Source: Symbiodinium kawagutii (lineage: Eukaryota > Sar > Dinophyceae > Suessiales > Symbiodiniaceae). From it: 64,000 nt of DNA. The DNA is taken from assembly GCA_009767595.1 (NCBI GenBank), contig VSDK01010616.1:532903-596902 (forward strand), in the 5' to 3' direction. Made by a program: the position numbers and the translations under genes. Of the stretch, positions 1 through 12,800 are shown piece by piece; the first letter of the stretch is position 1, and every line of letters begins with the position of its first letter. The notes beneath the pieces were generated by a model, which worked only from the letters and a program-made list of their open reading frames with translations, was not told where the DNA came from and searched no databases.

Positions 1-129
1 ATACATACATACATACATACATACATACATACATACATGCATACATGCATACATGCAGACAGACAGACAGACAGACAGGCAGGCAAGCAGACAGACAGAC
101 AGACATACGTACATACGTACATACATACA
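1..129. repeat. ATAC/AGAC tetranucleotide microsatellite
   Basis: The window opens inside a simple repeat: ATAC units grade into AGAC units, then back into ATAC/GTAC. The left end of the array lies outside the window. Confidence 0.95.
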
Positions 130-210
130 TAGATGTATTTCATTGTCTTCCTTTGGCAGAGTTTCTAAACTGATGGCAGCTACGCAATGCTGTCTAGGCT
201 CAACGTATAC

Positions 211-295
211 CTGATGTGCTTTCCACACAGCTTGCCCGAAAGCCACAGGATATGCACTGGAGCTAGCAAGCCGAACCTTGTTCCCTGTAATCCAC
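211..295 (-). CDS. Exon 4 of methyltransferase-like gene
   Basis: An 85-bp exon between TCTAAG|G and CAG|GTATAC. It encodes WITGNKVRLASSSAYPVAFG and a short tail. It matches the conserved C-terminal TG..K...S.AYP..FG signature as I remember it from the family. A further 3' exon is expected left of position 211 or beyond the window. Confidence 0.68.
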
Positions 296-2332
296 CTTAG
301 AATGGAGAGTGCAGAATCGCGTCCCTGAGAGCGATGATTGATACATCGAATCATAGATTAGTTCACAGGATGAGGTGCATGTTGTCTGGACAATATCTCC
401 GATGAACCCAGGTTGGTGGATTGGCCATACTTGACTTCTTCAAATGACAGCTTAAAACCTCTAAGTGGATATTTTTTGTATATACATCTTTGACACATAG
501 TTTAGGAGAAGAAGTGGTGTAATTACTTGGATCGTGCGCATTGTGAGCGCACCTCAAACCTCCACATGTCTTACTCCAACACATGCCATGCTTCCACACC
601 AATTCAACTAAATGTGTTGCCACTGAATACGGATCGTTTGGGGAAACAGCCCAAACACTAGATCTTATACATATATATACATATATATAAATATGTCATG
701 TGATACACAAGCTATTGGATGGGGAGGTAATGCTTCTTTGTTTGCCTGTGAGTTGTGAGGTTTTTGATGTTGTCCATGACAGGGCCAATGGCAAAGATGA
801 AAACCATGACCGATAAACCAACCTGTCCCACATTGTTTAGATTCACAAGCAAGCCAAATTCGCAATGGCCCAAGGGAGAATCAGTGAAGTTTGACGTGTA
901 AAGCTAAGATAACAAGTGAGAGCATTGGGATGCATATGGAAAGCTTTTATCACAGCTGCGAACGTCTACAAAAGACTTGGGCCCGGTGACCTGATAGATT
1001 CATGTTACCTCTCCTCTAAATAGAATGCTTTACAAAGCTTGGTTTATTGACTCCAGACCTAGGCACTGAGATCCACGATCCATGACAGGTGTTGTCCGAC
1101 GGTTTCTAGTTGGAACCCAAGCATGCCTGTGAATTTCCTGGAGGTATCGAAATCCACCCCAGGATCCTCGTAACTCCAGAGGTTTAGAGGATGGGGCTCC
1201 GAAGGTTCTGAGGAACACCACAAACCGAATCATTCCAGCTCCATTGTCTCGAAGTGCTTGAAGAATTTCAGCAAAAGGCGGGTATTCAAAGATGAGGGAG
1301 TTCAACTTAGTGACAAGGCTGATGCATCAGTCAGACTTTCCCTGGAATTACAATGCAGAAATTGGAAAAGCAAACAAACCAATCCAATGCCAATGGCACA
1401 TCACTAATCTAATACTACTAATCTACTGTGGGTACTCCCTTCCAGCAGTAGAGTAGAAACCGAGTAGAAACCACTCCACTCCAACAAACTTGAATCAGCA
1501 AACAGTCAACATGTTCAAAAATCTCCGACTGAATTTTGGAACGAAGGAGCCGGGTTTTCAACCACCCAATCCAGGAACAACCACTGAGCTAAAGGAATGA
1601 TCACACGGGTCAGGACTTCACCAGTTGCATTGCCTGTAGCGACAAAGAACTGATCTTCATCTCCGTAAAGATTTTCCTGGTGTGCCAATTGCAGAGGCAT
1701 ACTACAAGAAATCTCAGAGAGCTGGATGAAGGTTCTCACTCGCTTGTGGACTATCCCATCATGGGAAGGATGGTTCCACAAGGAACTCCATGGGATCATT
1801 GAAATCAATGGAATGTTACCCTGGATGTTGTCCACAGGATTACACCTTCAAGATTTGGTCCACAGTGTGTTATTTATTGGGGAAATTGTCCATCATTAAT
1901 CATTATTTATGCCCATGAAATGTTATGATTTGGGTTTACTATTTACCGTACATGCATTGATGCCATTATGTTTAATCAACTATTTTCATTTGATGTCCAT
2001 ATAATAAGTTGTTCATCAGAATATATCCCCCAGTAGTTTCAAACAAACAACCCTGTCCTGGCTGCGCTTAGATGTGTGCGATGACACAAATCTAAGGAAA
2101 CTTGCACAGGTGGGCTGAGCGAGCATCAGCCCTCCTGGTTTGCAAAAAGCCATGTTTTCCCCCAGGATCTGTAATCCCCTCTCAGTGTGGATATTCATCT
2201 CCGGGTCTTTACGAATATCGAAGACGAAGCCGAAGTCAGCTGCTGCGCTCAAGCTGCCCACACCACCGAACAAATCGATGACATCCCATTTTGGCCTGAC
2301 CCCCAGATCGTGATAGTCTCTGCGCCTTCTAC
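211..2332 (-). CDS. Dinoflagellate methyltransferase-like gene (degenerate C5-MTase fold), four exons
   Basis: Exons on the minus strand are about 2332-2030, 1633-1530, 1305-1127 and 295-211. Exon 1 reads VIDLFGGVGSLSAAADFGF, like the SAM-binding motif I of C5-cytosine methyltransferases. It continues to GGLMLAQPTCASFLRF, at the place of the Pro-Cys catalytic motif, then SHTSKRS. Exon 2 has WVVENPAPSF, like an ENP/EQP motif. Exon 3 has RFVVFLRTFGAPSSKPLEL. Exon 4 has TGNKVRLASSSAYPVAFG. From memory this order matches a very large dinoflagellate family of unknown function with EQPSSS and TYPxxFG motifs. Junctions 2/3 (GT donor, phase 0) and 3/4 (GC donor, split codon) keep frame. The exon 1 donor is not canonical where the frame needs it. 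The true start is upstream or missing. Methyltransferase activity is inference, and the Pro-Thr-Cys in place of Pro-Pro-Cys makes it doubtful. Confidence 0.72.
1127..1305 (-). CDS. Exon 3 of methyltransferase-like gene
   Basis: The acceptor CTAAG precedes LNSLIFEYPPFAEILQALRD. The exon ends CACAG|GC, a GC donor that leaves two bases completed exactly by exon 4. Confidence 0.72.
1530..1633 (-). CDS. Exon 2 of methyltransferase-like gene
   Basis: The acceptor CTACAG|GC is followed by NATGEVLTRVIIPLAQW and then the WVVENPAPSF motif. The GT donor falls in phase 0. Confidence 0.7.
2030..2332 (-). CDS. Exon 1 of methyltransferase-like gene
   Basis: Open frame beginning after an AG|G-type acceptor and carrying DLFGGVG and PTCASF. 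This is the most diagnostic exon of the gene. An upstream exon holding the start codon was not found. Confidence 0.75.
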
Positions 2333-2469
2333 CTCAGACTCAAGGGGAAAGGGTATAGAAGAGACCAACCATCACAGAAGACAGAAAGCAATCCAAACGA
2401 ATGCACAAGAAGCATCATTCAGGCAGGAAGACTCAAAGGAAAGAAAACTCCCAAAAGAATAGCAGGATA

Positions 2470-3556
2470 GTTTGAAAAGACTCTTAATTGATAACCCAGT
2501 CACGCTCTTCATCCACCAGAGCTGGAAACAACCCCACCAGCCAGGTTTGCAATTGCAACAACGACATGGCGGGTGCACGAACCATGGTCAGTAGAGGCGT
2601 AGGACTATGCAAGGAGCAAGAAATGGCTAGAAAGGACGATGGCTGAGACAAACACTTGAGAAATTACCTAAAACCAAGACACCCCTGAGACAGACACTTC
2701 CTATGAGATAGTCCGCAAACGAGCGAGAACCTTCATCCAAAGCTCCGACTATAAACGCGTCATTTTTATTGATTAATTAATCATTGTGAAAGGTGACAAC
2801 CTTAATAAACTTGCTATGTTTAAAACCACCCATCAAATACGGTTATATAATCATTGCTAAGAGAACAATTGCAAAGCAATGATGGCTTCTGGACCACCAA
2901 CCAAATAACCAATCTACTGGTTAATATGGTTAATCATTGCTAACAATGGTTCATAATTGTCAAGAATGGCAATAAATTTTAATATGGTGAATAATTGCTA
3001 CGGTCCAAAACAAATCAGCTTATAAAACCCACCAATAAGATATTGTTCATAGTTAACTAATTCAAACTATCACATGATAAGCCATAACTGTTAACAATCA
3101 GTAGCTTTCAAACAAATCAGCTTACCACAAAAACAGCTTATAACACCACCTATCTTTCAGATTATGGTTGGAGATAATCTCCCAGTAGTTGGTTGATTAA
3201 CTGCTTGACCCATAGCCAAATATAGCTGGTATATCCCCTCTTATTGTTGATTGCCATCCCCTATCATTAACCATTAACCAGTCAACCATTGCTTGGTTCA
3301 TATCCCCATTGTTGGTTGTTACCTCCTCTTATTAACCATTAACCAGCCAAAGTGGGAATACAACTATGACGAACTATAGCTGGTTAATGGTTAATACAAG
3401 GAGGTATCAACATGTATCCACCAATAATCAGCTATTGTCACCTACTAGGGGCTTCCCTAGACTCGCTGTAGCTACCTTGTCACCTACCAGCACCCACTTG
3501 CTGTCACCTACCTAAGTAGCTGGTGCTCATCCCTAGTGACTCGCTATTTTCCCTAT
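2470..3556. other. AT-rich intergenic/3' region with diffuse TTAACC-type repeats
   Basis: No credible exon seen. From 2.75 to 3.45 kb it is full of short dispersed words such as ATTAACCATTAACCAG and TGGTTAATGG. These are the same words used by the 10-bp repeats at 33 and 39 kb. Confidence 0.6.
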
Positions 3557-3679
3557 TTGGCTGTGGGTCAAAACCCCGTACCCCTGGTTCCCCATAGTTA
3601 ACCATTGTTTCACTATAGTTTTGCTGGTCATCATCCACCATTATTGGTTGGTTCATATTGACCCAGCTCGCCATTTGGC
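3557..3679. mobile_element. MITE-like element, family beta
   Basis: About 120 bp starting TTGGCTGTGGGTCAAAACCC and ending ATTGACCC...GCCA. These are the two inverted ends shared with copies near 5.5, 10.3, 30.9, 33-34 and 50.8 kb. It lies directly beside the terminal exon of the WD40 gene. Confidence 0.65.
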
Positions 3680-3707
3680 AGCAGCCAGTTGTTTCCTTTG
3701 CGGCCAG

Positions 3708-3858
3708 TCACTGCCGGTCCTCCGACTCAGAGCCGGCCGAGGACTCGGACGACTCCTCCAGCTCTTCCACCCGTGGAGGTGGCATGGCGCCCCGACGCCC
3801 GCCCCGGCGGATCCAATGCTGGCTGCGTGCGGCGCGTCCGAAGCCAGGTGAAGGACTG
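3708..3858 (-). CDS. WD40 gene(s), terminal exon with acidic serine tail
   Basis: The frame ends MPPPRVEELEESSESSAGSE then SEDRQ and a TGA at 3708-3710. The acceptor is CATCAG near 3858. The plus-strand serine-rich frame is its shadow. It is much more GC-rich than its surroundings. Confidence 0.5.
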
Positions 3859-6800
3859 ATGGCTGGGAAGTAATGGTCACAGATAGTGGATATGCTATAT
3901 ACATAAACAAATCTATAAATATATATATATATAAATATGTGAAAATAAGCACATATACAGCAATGGTGGCTACTAGAGGCAGTATATCCTCACATATTCT
4001 ACAGTATACTAGTATAAACATGTATAAACCGTACTGGAATATTCATCGAATAGAATATCCCCAAAGCATACTGGAATAAACATACCCCATCATTGTTGGT
4101 GATTATCCGTCAAACATCCTTCTTATGAACCACTATATACTCCCCTATTTTGGAAGAAACCACCAAACAGATATGCCTCATGGCCCAAATATTGCTCATA
4201 TAAACATTATATCTGTTTGGTGGTAACCCTATCCTCATATATTAACCACCATATGTCATGGAAGATTAGCAACCACCTTGCTGCAATCAACATCCCCCGT
4301 TCAAACACGGCAGCCACCGCGCAACCAAGACTCCCCAGGCACGGCTTCCCGGGGCAAAGGAAGCTGCAAACGCGTTTGGTCAGGAGCCGTGAGCCTGGCA
4401 ACGGGGCTCACCGTGGCGACAAATAGCTGGTGACCATGGTCGTGCTGCTTAGTGGTGGTTAACAGTGGCTAGTAGATTGTAATAGTGGTTGATCATAATG
4501 ATACTAGTGGTTAATGGTGGTTTGTTCCTAGTTCATGGTTAATAGTTGTTGAGAATAGTGGTAATAGTGCTTAGTTCATGGTAAATAGCGGCTAGTAAAT
4601 GGTTGATAATGATTATAGTGGTCAATGGTGGTGGATCAATGATTGATAGATGGTTTAAAGTGGTTCTGATGGTTGTTCAATCGTAAATGGTGGTTAGTGT
4701 ATAATGGTTAATAGATGGCAATAGTAGTTATAGTTGATGGTTAATTTATGGTTCATGATTGATAGGCACTAGTGGTGAAGTATAGCTGATTAATGGTTGA
4801 TACAAAGCGGGGATAACCAACAATTGAACGGAATACCAACTAGACATGGCGAACTGTGTCAATGCTATCCAGCCCAAGAGGGGTAACATCCCAACTAGTC
4901 ACTGGTTTTGGTCACAGGTTTTTGACCTACAGCCAAATACTGGATGCAGAATAGTTAGTTACTTGTTGACAACGATTCATGATGGTTGATTCATGATGGT
5001 TGACAATAGCAAGTATATGCGTAGGAACCGAAAGATGCTAAGGGCGGGCGGGCTATGGGATTATGATGGAAAAAGCACACTATCAAACAGTTCACGGTGG
5101 TCGACAATGAATTTGGTGAATGTAAAACTATTCGTGATCACTACGTAGTGGTTGACAATGATTTATCATCGTTTAGTTGTGGGCTGGGAGGCTACTTGCT
5201 ACCGACTATGCAAAAGACGCAAGGGGTTGGATGAACCACATCGATTTCACAACAACTGACAATGGTTGATGATGAATTCAGAATTGTTTGTAGTGGCTGA
5301 CCATGAAAAATGATGCTTATCTATGATTGCCTAGAAACATAGTGAACTGAGTCAGATTGATTTTGTCGGCCTATGCACCATTAAGACTAATCACCTGTAA
5401 TATCAAGATCATATCTATCATGACTCATGCTTATTTCCGCGGGCTCAACACCTGAAACAATGGTTTTCTTTTACTTGACATTGGCAGTGGGTCAAAACCC
5501 TGTACCCCTGGTTCCTCTATCATTCATCATTGTTTTTCCTATGAACATGTTAGTTGTTACCCACAATTAGTGGTGGTTAATATTGACCCATAGCCATTTT
5601 AGTTGGTATTTTTCTGTAGAAATGGGCAACTTTCACGAAAATGACGACTGGCCTCGAGACGCCTCGAGACGTTTCGGAGTCTGCAATGGGGGGCCGTGCT
5701 ATGCGCCTGCCCTGCGCGCCTAGCCTTGGCACCAATACTTGCCGTTGCCCTTTCTGAAATGCTACACCTTCAGATATATTTATCGTTCAATCATTAGGTA
5801 CTGGTAAGCATATATGATAAAGGTAAGCATATAAGTATATTTGAAAAACAAATATGTCAAGTTGAAAAAGATTGATATATTGTTATTATGGAAATGCCAA
5901 TATATGTGTATATATATATATATACGTACACATAAATAAAACAAACATGATATATGATATAGCCAAACAAATTATGACCAAGTGTGACTAAGTTGCTAGT
6001 CATGCCGGTCGCAACTCAGCGCCTGAAGACTGTGCCCTTGTCGCTGTTCTCCGGTACGGTAAAAAAGAACTCGTTGCTTCCCGTCATGAGCCCAGCAGAG
6101 ACGGCAGAGGACACACGGAAGCTTCAGGATGCGAAAAAAGGGCATGTCTGAACAGTCTAAAGCATGTGAAGCAAGGCTGAGGACAATGCTGTTTCAGAGC
6201 ACGAGCAGAATCATCTTCACTTTAGCTTCTGGTGGGTTAACTGAACTTGCAAAGCTTGAGCCGGCGAAAGGACAGCACTTCATTGATTGCACGCAACAAC
6301 CCAGCTGAAGACTCAGCCAAAGCATGTTGCAGAAGTATCGGAGTGCATGCCACATACCATTTCAAATGAAGGATCTTTGCAACATAACTAGCGACTTGGC
6401 CTTGAATTTGATCTTGTTTGGCACTGTCAACTGTTGTTCATTGTTGTCTTCATGGTTTTTTAGCCAATTGTCAACTGACAGTCATCTTAGAACCAGCCAT
6501 TTTGATAATTTTTTAGCCAATGGTTGGTTCTAAGATGGTTAATAAGCCAATCATAACTGATTCTCCAATTCAAAATGGTTGGTTCTAAGATGTCAGCACC
6601 CCGCCCAACTGTGACCCATCGAAGCTGGTCAGCGGCACCTCGAAAAAAGCAGTCCATGATGGCGTACGCACAGTTGAAATCTGCACACTGTGTGCCTTTT
6701 TTTGTGGCTATAGACATGGTGGTTTCTCAGAATAGGGAGCCCCAAAACTGGTTGGTTTATTACTATTAATGACTACTAATGGATGATTTGGGGGTACCCC

Positions 6801-9800
6801 TATTTTGAGAAACCACCACATTGACATGCGCACATGCTAACATTCTCAGATACTACGGATACTAGATGTATGGATATGTCTGAATATGCATGGTAGATTT
6901 GCCTACATTTGGGTCAAGTTAAAGGTAAATCTTGGTACATAACGCAATGTGCGACACATGGAGTATTTGTGATTTTTCGTGTGGAATCACCAGCAGAATG
7001 CCACCAACAGTTGGGTCAATGCATCAAACTGGTCCACTGTTCAGGGGAGATGTCACATCCTCTCCCTTTCCCTCCCAAGAATCGTACTACTTGGGACTTC
7101 TTTCAGCATTCAAATGGAGTAAATATCAATTTACTGTATTTGTATCTGACCATGAGTGCTTGTTCTAGATAAACTTGTCGCACAAGGTGGCCGCCACCAG
7201 GTGATGGCAACCCGGCAAGGGGATTACCATCAACGACGTCATCATGACTTCACCTTTGGACCAGTGCTGCGGTGCAGCGAAATTGGGGGCACGGTAAGTG
7301 GCGTAAATGGTGGTTTCTCAAGCCATGGACCCAAAAAATGGCTGGTTTATTACTATAAATGACTATTAATGGATGATTTAATTAAGGGTACCCCTATTTT
7401 GAGAAACACACCTATTTTAGAAACAATCTACTGAAACAACTTTGGTTGTATGGCTGTGATGTACTGAAACATACGCTGAACGCAATACAACTACTGATAA
7501 CTACTGTACTTCCCTTCATGACACTGACAACATGCCTCATTGTTGATTTCACAGTTCTGCGATTTGGAACCCGATCATACTCGCCCGGACGAAACAAACA
7601 CAGAGATTTCGGTGCCCTAGTCTCAGCTTGATCAATCACATCAGTGGCAGCCAGCCGAACAAATGTAGAGCACTCAATCCATGATCCATGCCCATAAGCA
7701 GTTTCACAGTTTCCATCAGTTGGGTTTTGATTTCAACTGCAGGAACACACAAAAGAAACAATCAATCGATGACAAGGGGTACTTCGACGCCTTGGCAGAA
7801 TCACGGGCATGCACTGGCATGCAATCATGGGCACTCGGCTGTTCAAGCTATGATCTTCATGACACTTGGCAACTCGCACCTGAAACAAGCAATACTTGAC
7901 TCGTGACATCACTCCTACAGCACATTACACTTTGTGATTGTCTCTCTCACAGCTGATGGGTTCTTAAACAAAAACACACACAGAAGAGAGCTTACGGAAG
8001 CGGATAATCGATGCTGCTCCAGTGGGGGGTCTGTCCTTCGGATGAAACGCAACGTCAAATATGGTCTCCTGGACAAGAACGAGTTGTCCAGTGAGAATGC
8101 TGGTGGGGTCGTACCATTGTAGATGCAAATGAAACAATATGTAACTCATTTAACGCAGATTGACGTGTGTGCCCGTGTGAATAACGAATCCTTCCCAAAT
8201 GTGGGTGACATACATCATCGACCCTGATGATTCAATGATTTGGGTCCACTGAGTTTCGGCAAATGTTCGATTCTCGAGCTCAAAAAAATACAAATCATCT
8301 GTGGCCAAGCATGCACAACACTAAGGGAGCAAGAAATCAGACAAACCTCGAATGGTTGGTTTCATGGAGACGAGAATTGCCTGTGACCAATCAAAAAACT
8401 GGAGTATGGCAAAGAGTTGGGAGCAATGTCATGGCCAGGACGCTCCCTCGTCATTTCAAGACTATGTTGGGAAGGTCCTCCATCGGAACCAATGAGATCA
8501 TGCGTATCAACACCATCAACGCGATCATGCACTGCAAAGCCATGGATTCCAATCTGTGAGGCCAACCATCACCGAAAAGTCTCAGCCACTAGTATTATTT
8601 GAGGTGCAATAAGTTGCTGGCTTACGGATCCCTTGCTAAAAGCTTCATTTCTGGTGGGTTCTCTGGTGAATCAAACCAATCCCAAAAACAGGAAAAAACT
8701 CACTTAGGTGCTGTAAGCCACCCAGGTTCTGTCAAGGAACTGTTAAGAGATCTACTAAGCATCAGCCATGGAGTTTGCTGCTCCGGAATACCCAAACATG
8801 CAGGGAACTAATTGATTCCATAACACTTCCTCCTGAAGCACCTTCATCCTGTCATGCTGACTGTGATTTGATTCATGAGCTTGATGTGCTTTTAATTCTG
8901 AATAATCCAACTTGCTTCTGTTTGAGAAGCTAAAGGATTTACAAAATGATACAAATCCTTCCTTTACCTTGTGCGTTACAAGTTAGCTTCAGGTTTTTGA
9001 GTTCACTGACTGTTTCATGTGCACATTTTCAAACTAACATATTTCATTGTCCATGTCCATGTGCAAAGTATTTTGATGTTACACGTGCACAACATTTTGC
9101 CTTCTAGTAGTGTGTACACAGTTCATCAAACCTATGCAATGACGATTCCTCATTCCAATATACACTTTAAATAAACACATATCCAGGTATCATATCCATA
9201 TCCACAAATGATGGTCAAAAACAAAGTTAGCTTCATTTGTATGAAGTTTGTGTTTGAGAAACATAAGCCCTAGACCCCAAAGCAATGCATCCAGTTTCGA
9301 ACCATAATCATTGATTGTTTAAGCACATATTCTGGCATGTTTGCACATTAACATGCGTATATATACAATGCAGTGAATGCAAACAAAACCAACATGCAAT
9401 AAGTTACATGGGTATGCGCCAAAATTGTGGTACCCACAAAACCAATGGTTTCATAGCAAAATGATCGTTTTATGGTGTGTTATTGGTTACCCTATTTTGG
9501 CGCGCACACCTACATGTTCACATGTTCCAAAAACACAGTTCCCAAAATCATGTCATCTATTACCCTTTGGCCCGAACGGATGTTGTTCACGATGCCATGA
9601 AAGTAGAAAATGTTTGTCAATCTTGGGAATGCCCGAGCTCTAGTTGGTATATCCCCTATTCTTATCTCGTTGGTCATCATCCCCAGCTTAAACGACCATT
9701 TACCAGCTGGTAAACGTTGGTTGACCATTGATTGGATGGTTGGTTGGTATCACCTATTCTCACCTATCATCACGGACCATCTTCGCGATGAGTCATCAAC

Positions 9801-12800
9801 CATTGATGATAGTTGGTAAATGTTGGTAATGACTGGCATCAGCTTCGCCATTAGTTGCTATAGCCGTTGGCGATGGCAATGACCCGTTGCCATACGATGA
9901 AGTCAGAGGTCTGCAGCTCGAAGTCTCTCAGGGGGTTGGCTCCCTGGGATCCCGCACAGAGTGACCCGGCGCAGACATGAAGCCTCAGGGGATTCACCAC
10001 GGATCTGCGCCATGAAAGGTTCATGGTTTCCGCTCCAAGATGCTCCAACATCACTCACTTGGAGCCGGATCAAATGTATAGGCTTCCAATGGGACAAGCT
10101 CAGGCATCGTGTGCTTGGCAAGGCTCAAGCTTTGTTTGGGGCAGGGTAGTTTCTTAAAATTTTGATTTTATAAATATATTTATAGTAAAAAAACGACATA
10201 TACAAACAAACCATTTTTTGGGGGTTGCAAATGGCTGTGGGTCAAAACCCCGTACCCCTGGTTCCCCATCACTAACCCTTGTTTTCCCTATAATTATTAC
10301 AGGTTATTATCCTTCATAATTGGCATATTGACCTACAGCCAAATGGTTTTAGAAACACACCCATTTTCCAAGTTGCCACTGGCCACCCCTCCCCTGAACT
10401 CATCAGCTGCCCAGTCACGCATGGTGCGTGATGCGATATCGCAAACTCCCACCGCGCTGTTCTTAAACCTCAGTGAGGTCGGAAGTCCCAGCGGAAGTTC
10501 CAGAGAGCAACCAAATTAATAGCAGAGTGATTGCTTGATAATTCATAGTGGTTGAATAGTTATATTGTTTGATTAACATAGCAAATCATTATGTTCACTA
10601 TTATCACCATAATTACATAATAACATAATATAGAGGTTCATGATGGTTAATAATTCATGTCGGCCTGAATGTTGCTCGCTGGGTTGATGATAAAATCTAT
10701 CCGAAACCGTGCTTTAACAATCCTAAAGATGGTGATGGTTATTGATGCGGGATCAATTCTACGTGTTTAACAACTTCTACATGTTCAACACATCACTTCT
10801 ACATGTTCAACAAGATTCTTCTCTGAGGGAGAATGCCTGTCAAACTGATGGAGGGGTCCCCATCCATTCACTAATCACCACTCCTTGGATGGCTCATGAT
10901 AATCCTTTCACGTCTTGATAAGCCAAATGTCTACTGGGAGCAGAGTCCATGCAGTCTACCCAACAGTAGGATTTTTGCAGGTCTTCTGCCCAATCGTGCT
11001 GCTGAGACACTCACGAGCAACAAGTGCCAGTATGTAAAAATAAAATACGCAACTCGAAACAAGAACAAAAACACCAAAAAGAATGTGTCACTTGGGGCAA
11101 AACATAAAGTACTTGCATAATGCATTCAAATAATCCCTCCACAGGCACATGATAGTTGGTGCCATTTGGGTCTGCAGGCTTCTCGCTGTGAGTAAAATGG
11201 TGAAGCGCCATGTTGCAAACAATCCTAACCACCACAGCCGTATACAGCCGTCATGGCGGTTCACCATTCACCAAGGTGCCACGTTTGCCCTGGGTCTCCC
11301 CAACGAGAGCACAAACCAATTTGGCTCGCTGGGTACTGCCTGGCCGGGCAACTCAAAAAACGCCGTGGGTGTGTCCCATGGCAAATGAGGTCATTAAAAC
11401 AGCCAGCAACTGATCTGCTGCTTGAACGATACCGCGGTCCCGCATTCATGGATTACAAGAGTCTAATTGTACTTAGTATAGCCAGGAACCATACCATCGA
11501 ATCAAGCAACAACAAAAATGACCAACGAAAAAGTAAACAATGCTCTCCTTGTCAATGGATGCCGTAGGTTAAGCATTGCAAGATCAGGCAAAGCTGCACA
11601 TGTGAATCTTTGACGTGTTGAGGCATTTCTTGATCTATATACTCCGCCGATGCAAAAAATATGCAACATGCAGTCAAACAAAAACGAGTTTCTCGCAAAT
11701 AACTAGTGATAAATGGGGATAGCAAATAATACTATGAGGGATAGAAAATCTCCTTCCATGGCTCGCATTGTTTCACAACGGTACATCCCTGGAAGTTGCT
11801 GATGTCGCAAGCTCATCAGCTGTAAAATCGGGTTCTGAAAGGAATGGGTGATGATGGGTGATTATCGTTCATATCAAAAATCATAGTAGCAGGGTTGAGA
11901 GACCTAGCCAAGGACTGTAGTTCATGAGGTCTGAAAACCAACAAATCTCCAGAAGCGAGGCAAATAATGAGTCACCAAGAAGTGAAGCACATTGAACATA
12001 TTAAGATTCACCCGTAAGGTGGTGAAAATGCTGGTGTTCTCCTCTGACACTGGTCGATTTGCTATGGATGAGCCACATGTCTGTATAAAGTCTATGTACT
12101 GGTGGAGAAATACATGTTTTTGTCTATGCAAACTATTCACTGCACTCAACATGTGCACAAAGTGAAGTACATTTGCGCGAAAAGGCTCATTATCCCGGAT
12201 AAACTAGCACAAAAGATCTCTACGATCATTGTCAAAAAGCTGGGATTTGGATCGGCTAATCTGGACGATGAGTTCCCCAGCAAAATATTTTGGGTGGCGT
12301 GGCTGTGGCATTAAAACAGTCCTGAGAAATGCAGCTCATGAACATACCAGAAATACAACATGTCCACATTACCGGCAACATACACCACAAACCAAGGACG
12401 AAACCAAGAATGTTCACCTGCCCCAGGATATAAGTCAGCAATATAAATCAACATTTTGGTTCACCGAACTATAAATCATATTAAAAATTCAACCAACATA
12501 TCTATATCAAAACATGTAAACCAATCATTAAACCAAATCAAACAATACCAACAAAGATTGTTTAAACAAATATATGTTTAATACGAACAATTTCAAACAC
12601 ATATGAGCAATAGCTTTTATTTTTGTATGAATAGTTTAATATTCGGGCGGAAGTGGGAATTGCAGAAATATACAGAATTTGCATGTAAAAGGAGCCAGGA
12701 ACTTCCCGAGAACGAGTTAGGCATTTATAGTAACGTGTAACGTTTATAAAGTAAAGGAAACTGCGCCTTTGGAAAACGAGTCTATTTGTAAAAACTAGCA

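Noticed and set aside
3658-3873. Serine-rich plus-strand frame (SSDSEPAEDSDDSSSSS)
   Set aside because: The minus strand gives a more coherent C-terminal exon ending in a stop, with the same strand as neighbouring exons.
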